This document shows positions 5,061 to 6,924 of a stretch of DNA of 6,924 nucleotides, piece by piece (position 1 is the stretch's first letter; each line of letters opens with the position of its first letter). The notes under the pieces were generated by a model, which was not told the origin of the DNA, did not search any database, and saw only the letters and a list, made by a program, of their open reading frames with translations. The stretch lies in NCBI GenBank assembly GCA_029884515.1, contig JAOUHR010000101.1, positions 1 through 6,924 on the forward strand, given 5' to 3'. The stretch is from Gemmatimonadota bacterium (lineage in GTDB: Bacteria > Gemmatimonadota > Gemmatimonadetes > Gemmatimonadales > Gemmatimonadaceae). The position numbers and the translations under genes are program-made.

Positions 5061-6812
5061 CCTCATGAACTTCCAGTTCGCCCGGTAATCCCTCGTGAGC
5101 GGCACCTGCATCAGCCGCGCCCGGACCATCTCGATCGGCATCCGCCCACCCTGCAGGATCGCATCATGGAACTGCCTGTCCGTCATGCGCCCCGTCTCGA
5201 CCAGCTCCCGGCGCAGCGCACGGATCTGCATCCCGCCGAGCAAGTACGCCGCCTGGTAGAGCGGCGAGTAGGAGCCGTTGAACGACCGGCGCACCTCGGC
5301 CTCGGCGTTGGCACGCTCATGGCCCACGCGGTCCACGAGGAAGTCCACGGCCTCCTGCGGCGTCATGGTGCCCAGGTGCACGCGGAGCGAGAAGATGATC
5401 CGCGCCGCGCGGTGCGAGCGCCAGAAGAGCATCCCCATCCGGTCCTGCGGCGTCTTGGCGAAGCCCAGGTCCCAGAGGAGCATCTCCCAGTAGAGCGACC
5501 ACCCCTCGCCCCAGAACGGCGTGCCGAACGCCTGCCGGTGCGTGTTGTAGCGCGAGGTCATGAACCCCTGCAGGTGGTGCCCGGGGATCAGCTCGTGGTG
5601 CACGGTGGCCATCGAGAAGTGCGGGTTGTTCCCCCGCATGCTCATCAGCTTGTCGTCGTTCGCCATCGAGTCGGTCGGGTACGAGACGAGGATCACCTCG
5701 CCGCCGAGGAAGAAGGGCGACACGAGCTGCTGCTTCGGTGTCATCATCTCCATCCGCCAGATCTCGTCGGCGAGCGGCGGCACGGTGACGAGGTTCCGGT
5801 CCGTCACGAAGGCGACGGCCTCCCGTGCGAGCCGACGGATCAGCTCCGGCTGTTCGCCCGGTGGCACGAAGTCCTGCTTCACGCTCTCGAGCGCGGCGCG
5901 CCAATCGTCGCCGAAGCCCATCTCGCGGGCGGCCTTCTTCTGTTCGGCCTCGATCCAGGCGAACTCCTTCTCGGCGAGCGCGATCAACTCCTCGGGCGTG
6001 TAGGCGATCATCTCGAACCCGAGGTCGGCGTTCACGCCCTCCGCACCGATGGGGTCGCCGATGATCGGCTCCGGCTCGCCCTCCTTCTGCCCGACGATCA
6101 CCTCGCGGATCGCCTTCGCGTACGTGGTCATCGCCTCGTTCGCGCGCCGGTACGGGTCGGCGGTCCACCAGGAGAAGGTGGGGTCGTAGCCAGCCGAGAA
6201 GCGCTGCCAATCCTTGAGTGTGTTCTGCAGGTCGTCGATGTAGCCGATGGTGCGCAGCGCGACGATGCGTTCGGGGCGCGTGGCGCTGTCGGCGGCCTTC
6301 GCCCGCGTGGACTTGGTGAGGCTGTCTGCCTGCTTCGCGATCGCGGCGAGCACCCGCGCCGCGCCCGGCGCGTCAGGCTCCTCGAGCCGCCGGCGTGCCT
6401 CCTCGAAGTCCGTGATCGCGCCGGCGAACGGCACCAGCGGCGCCATCTCCACCGCGTGCTTCTCCTCGCGCGCGAGCTGGTCGAGTTCCGACCGGAGCCG
6501 GTTGTCGAGGAGGATGTAGTCGATGCGCCCTTCCTGGCCGAGCTTGGCGAAGTCGACCCTGGCGAGCCGCGCACGCCACTCCGTGTAGAACGCCTTGAAC
6601 CGCGCCCGCCGCGCCGGCGAGTAATCCACGGTCCAACGGCGCAAGAGCGCCGAGCGATCGGTCGAGAAGAGCGCCACCGAGTCGCGCAGCTCGCTGGCGC
6701 CCACCGGGATCATCCCGATCTTCGCCTGCGCGGAGACCGGCGCGGCGAGAACAGTCAGCGAGAGAACGAGGAGGAGAGGGGAGAGGAGTTGCATCGGCGT
6801 GGAGGCACGCAT
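5058..6812 (-). CDS. Secreted DUF885-family protein, putative zinc metallopeptidase
   Basis: This 584-residue protein matches the DUF885 family, whose members carry a gluzincin-like zinc site. The candidate catalytic motif is HHELIPGHHLQ: His406 and Glu407 followed by Gly411-His412. GEGWSLYWE (435-443) supplies a likely third zinc ligand, Glu436. C-terminal family blocks such as YLLGGMQIRALRREL (523-537) are also present, and length is normal for the family. A signal peptide covers about residues 1-29, with hydrophobic core LLSPLLLVLSLTVLAA and cleavage near VSAQ, so it acts in the periplasm or outside the cell. The ATG at 6812 was chosen for the Arg-containing signal start; ATG at 6794 is an alternative, and the extension to 6881 reads through a heptamer repeat and is unlikely. 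Neither start has a good ribosome site. The substrate is unknown and no link to copper is documented to my knowledge. Confidence 0.92.
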   Translation of the reverse strand: MRASTPMQLLSPLLLVLSLTVLAAPVSAQAKIGMIPVGASELRDSVALFSTDRSALLRRWTVDYSPARRARFKAFYTEWRARLARVDFAKLGQEGRIDYILLDNRLRSELDQLAREEKHAVEMAPLVPFAGAITDFEEARRRLEEPDAPGAARVLAAIAKQADSLTKSTRAKAADSATRPERIVALRTIGYIDDLQNTLKDWQRFSAGYDPTFSWWTADPYRRANEAMTTYAKAIREVIVGQKEGEPEPIIGDPIGAEGVNADLGFEMIAYTPEELIALAEKEFAWIEAEQKKAAREMGFGDDWRAALESVKQDFVPPGEQPELIRRLAREAVAFVTDRNLVTVPPLADEIWRMEMMTPKQQLVSPFFLGGEVILVSYPTDSMANDDKLMSMRGNNPHFSMATVHHELIPGHHLQGFMTSRYNTHRQAFGTPFWGEGWSLYWEMLLWDLGFAKTPQDRMGMLFWRSHRAARIIFSLRVHLGTMTPQEAVDFLVDRVGHERANAEAEVRRSFNGSYSPLYQAAYLLGGMQIRALRRELVETGRMTDRQFHDAILQGGRMPIEMVRARLMQVPLTRDYRANWKFMR

Positions 6813-6831
6813 CGGTGCCGCCCCGCGCGCA

Positions 6832-6866
6832 CCCTCACACCTCACACCTCCCACCTCACATCCGCC
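6832..6866. repeat. Second heptamer tandem repeat, upstream of the peptidase gene
   Basis: Five 7-nt units in phase on the plus strand: CCCTCAC, ACCTCAC, ACCTCCC, ACCTCAC, ATCCGCC. The tract occupies most of the roughly 55-bp gap between the unidentified upstream gene and the DUF885 start. It differs in sequence from the tract at 5019-5060 but has the same period and the same pyrimidine-rich strand. Confidence 0.75.
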
Positions 6867-6867
6867 G

Positions 6868-6924
6868 TTACGGCTTGACATAGCGGTTCAAAGCCCGCGG
6901 CCCCACCTCGGCCCCATAGACCAC
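6868..6924 (-). CDS. C-terminal end of an unidentified gene, partial
   Basis: The minus-strand frame entering at the right edge stays open for 18 codons (VVYGAEVGPRALNRYVKP) and ends in TAA at 6870-6868. Its G/C-rich third positions fit coding sequence, and the heptamer tract begins right after the stop, as it does after the DUF885 stop. The fragment is too short for me to name a family. It could be chance, but a same-strand neighbour is plausible. Confidence 0.45.
   Translation of the reverse strand: MVYGAEVGPRALNRYVKP

Noticed and set aside
4317..6878. An 853-codon open frame on the plus strand running antisense across the oxidase and peptidase genes
   Set aside because: It mirrors the third-position G/C bias of the two real genes, has a His/Arg/Leu/Val-rich composition with no domain, and crosses two well-supported genes and their gap. 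It is a shadow frame.
6813..6881. N-terminal extension of the DUF885 protein to 6881
   Set aside because: It translates the heptamer repeat, overlaps the end of the upstream frame and would bury the signal peptide.

Overview
The window is GC-rich (roughly two-thirds G+C, with strong G/C bias at third codon positions). Every gene I can support lies on the minus strand, so transcription runs from right (about 6924) to left (1). The protein styles, the base composition and the small heptamer tracts between genes recall Gemmatimonadota. That assignment is an impression from family resemblance, not a search result.

Layout in transcription order: (1) the last 18 codons of an unidentified gene entering at the right edge (6868-6924); (2) a secreted DUF885-type putative zinc peptidase (5058-6812); (3) a Tat-exported PcoA/CopA-type multicopper oxidase with all four copper-ligand motifs intact and a Met/His-rich insert (3084-4997); (4) a CopB/PcoB-type outer-membrane copper-resistance protein whose GTG start lies inside the end of the oxidase gene (2309-3094); (5) a small exported His-rich protein with three cysteines (1711-2124); (6) a TolC-family outer-membrane efflux protein resembling the CusC side of metal RND pumps (162-1565); (7) the first 55 codons of a membrane-anchored protein, most likely the RND periplasmic adaptor, overlapping the TolC gene by ATGA and leaving at the left edge (1-165).

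Read together, genes 3 to 7 form a copper (possibly copper/silver) envelope-detoxification cluster. The oxidase would convert periplasmic Cu(I) to Cu(II), CopB and the His-rich protein would bind copper in the envelope, and the TolC/adaptor pair, presumably followed by a CusA-like pump outside the window, would export it. The DUF885 peptidase has no known copper role and may simply be a neighbour.

Non-coding detail: intergenic gaps are short (about 55, 60, 184 and 145 bp), so no stretch over 300 bp lacks a gene. They contain two heptamer repeat tracts bracketing the peptidase gene, a 9-bp perfect inverted repeat after copB, a 10-bp perfect hairpin just after the His-rich gene, and a possible leaderless promoter in front of the oxidase. 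In-frame tandem repeats (12-nt and 9-nt units) lie in the export-signal regions of the TolC and CopB genes. I see no CRISPR array, tRNA, rRNA, insertion sequence or phage gene. I did not find a clearly new system; the most unusual items are the repeats and the small His-rich protein.
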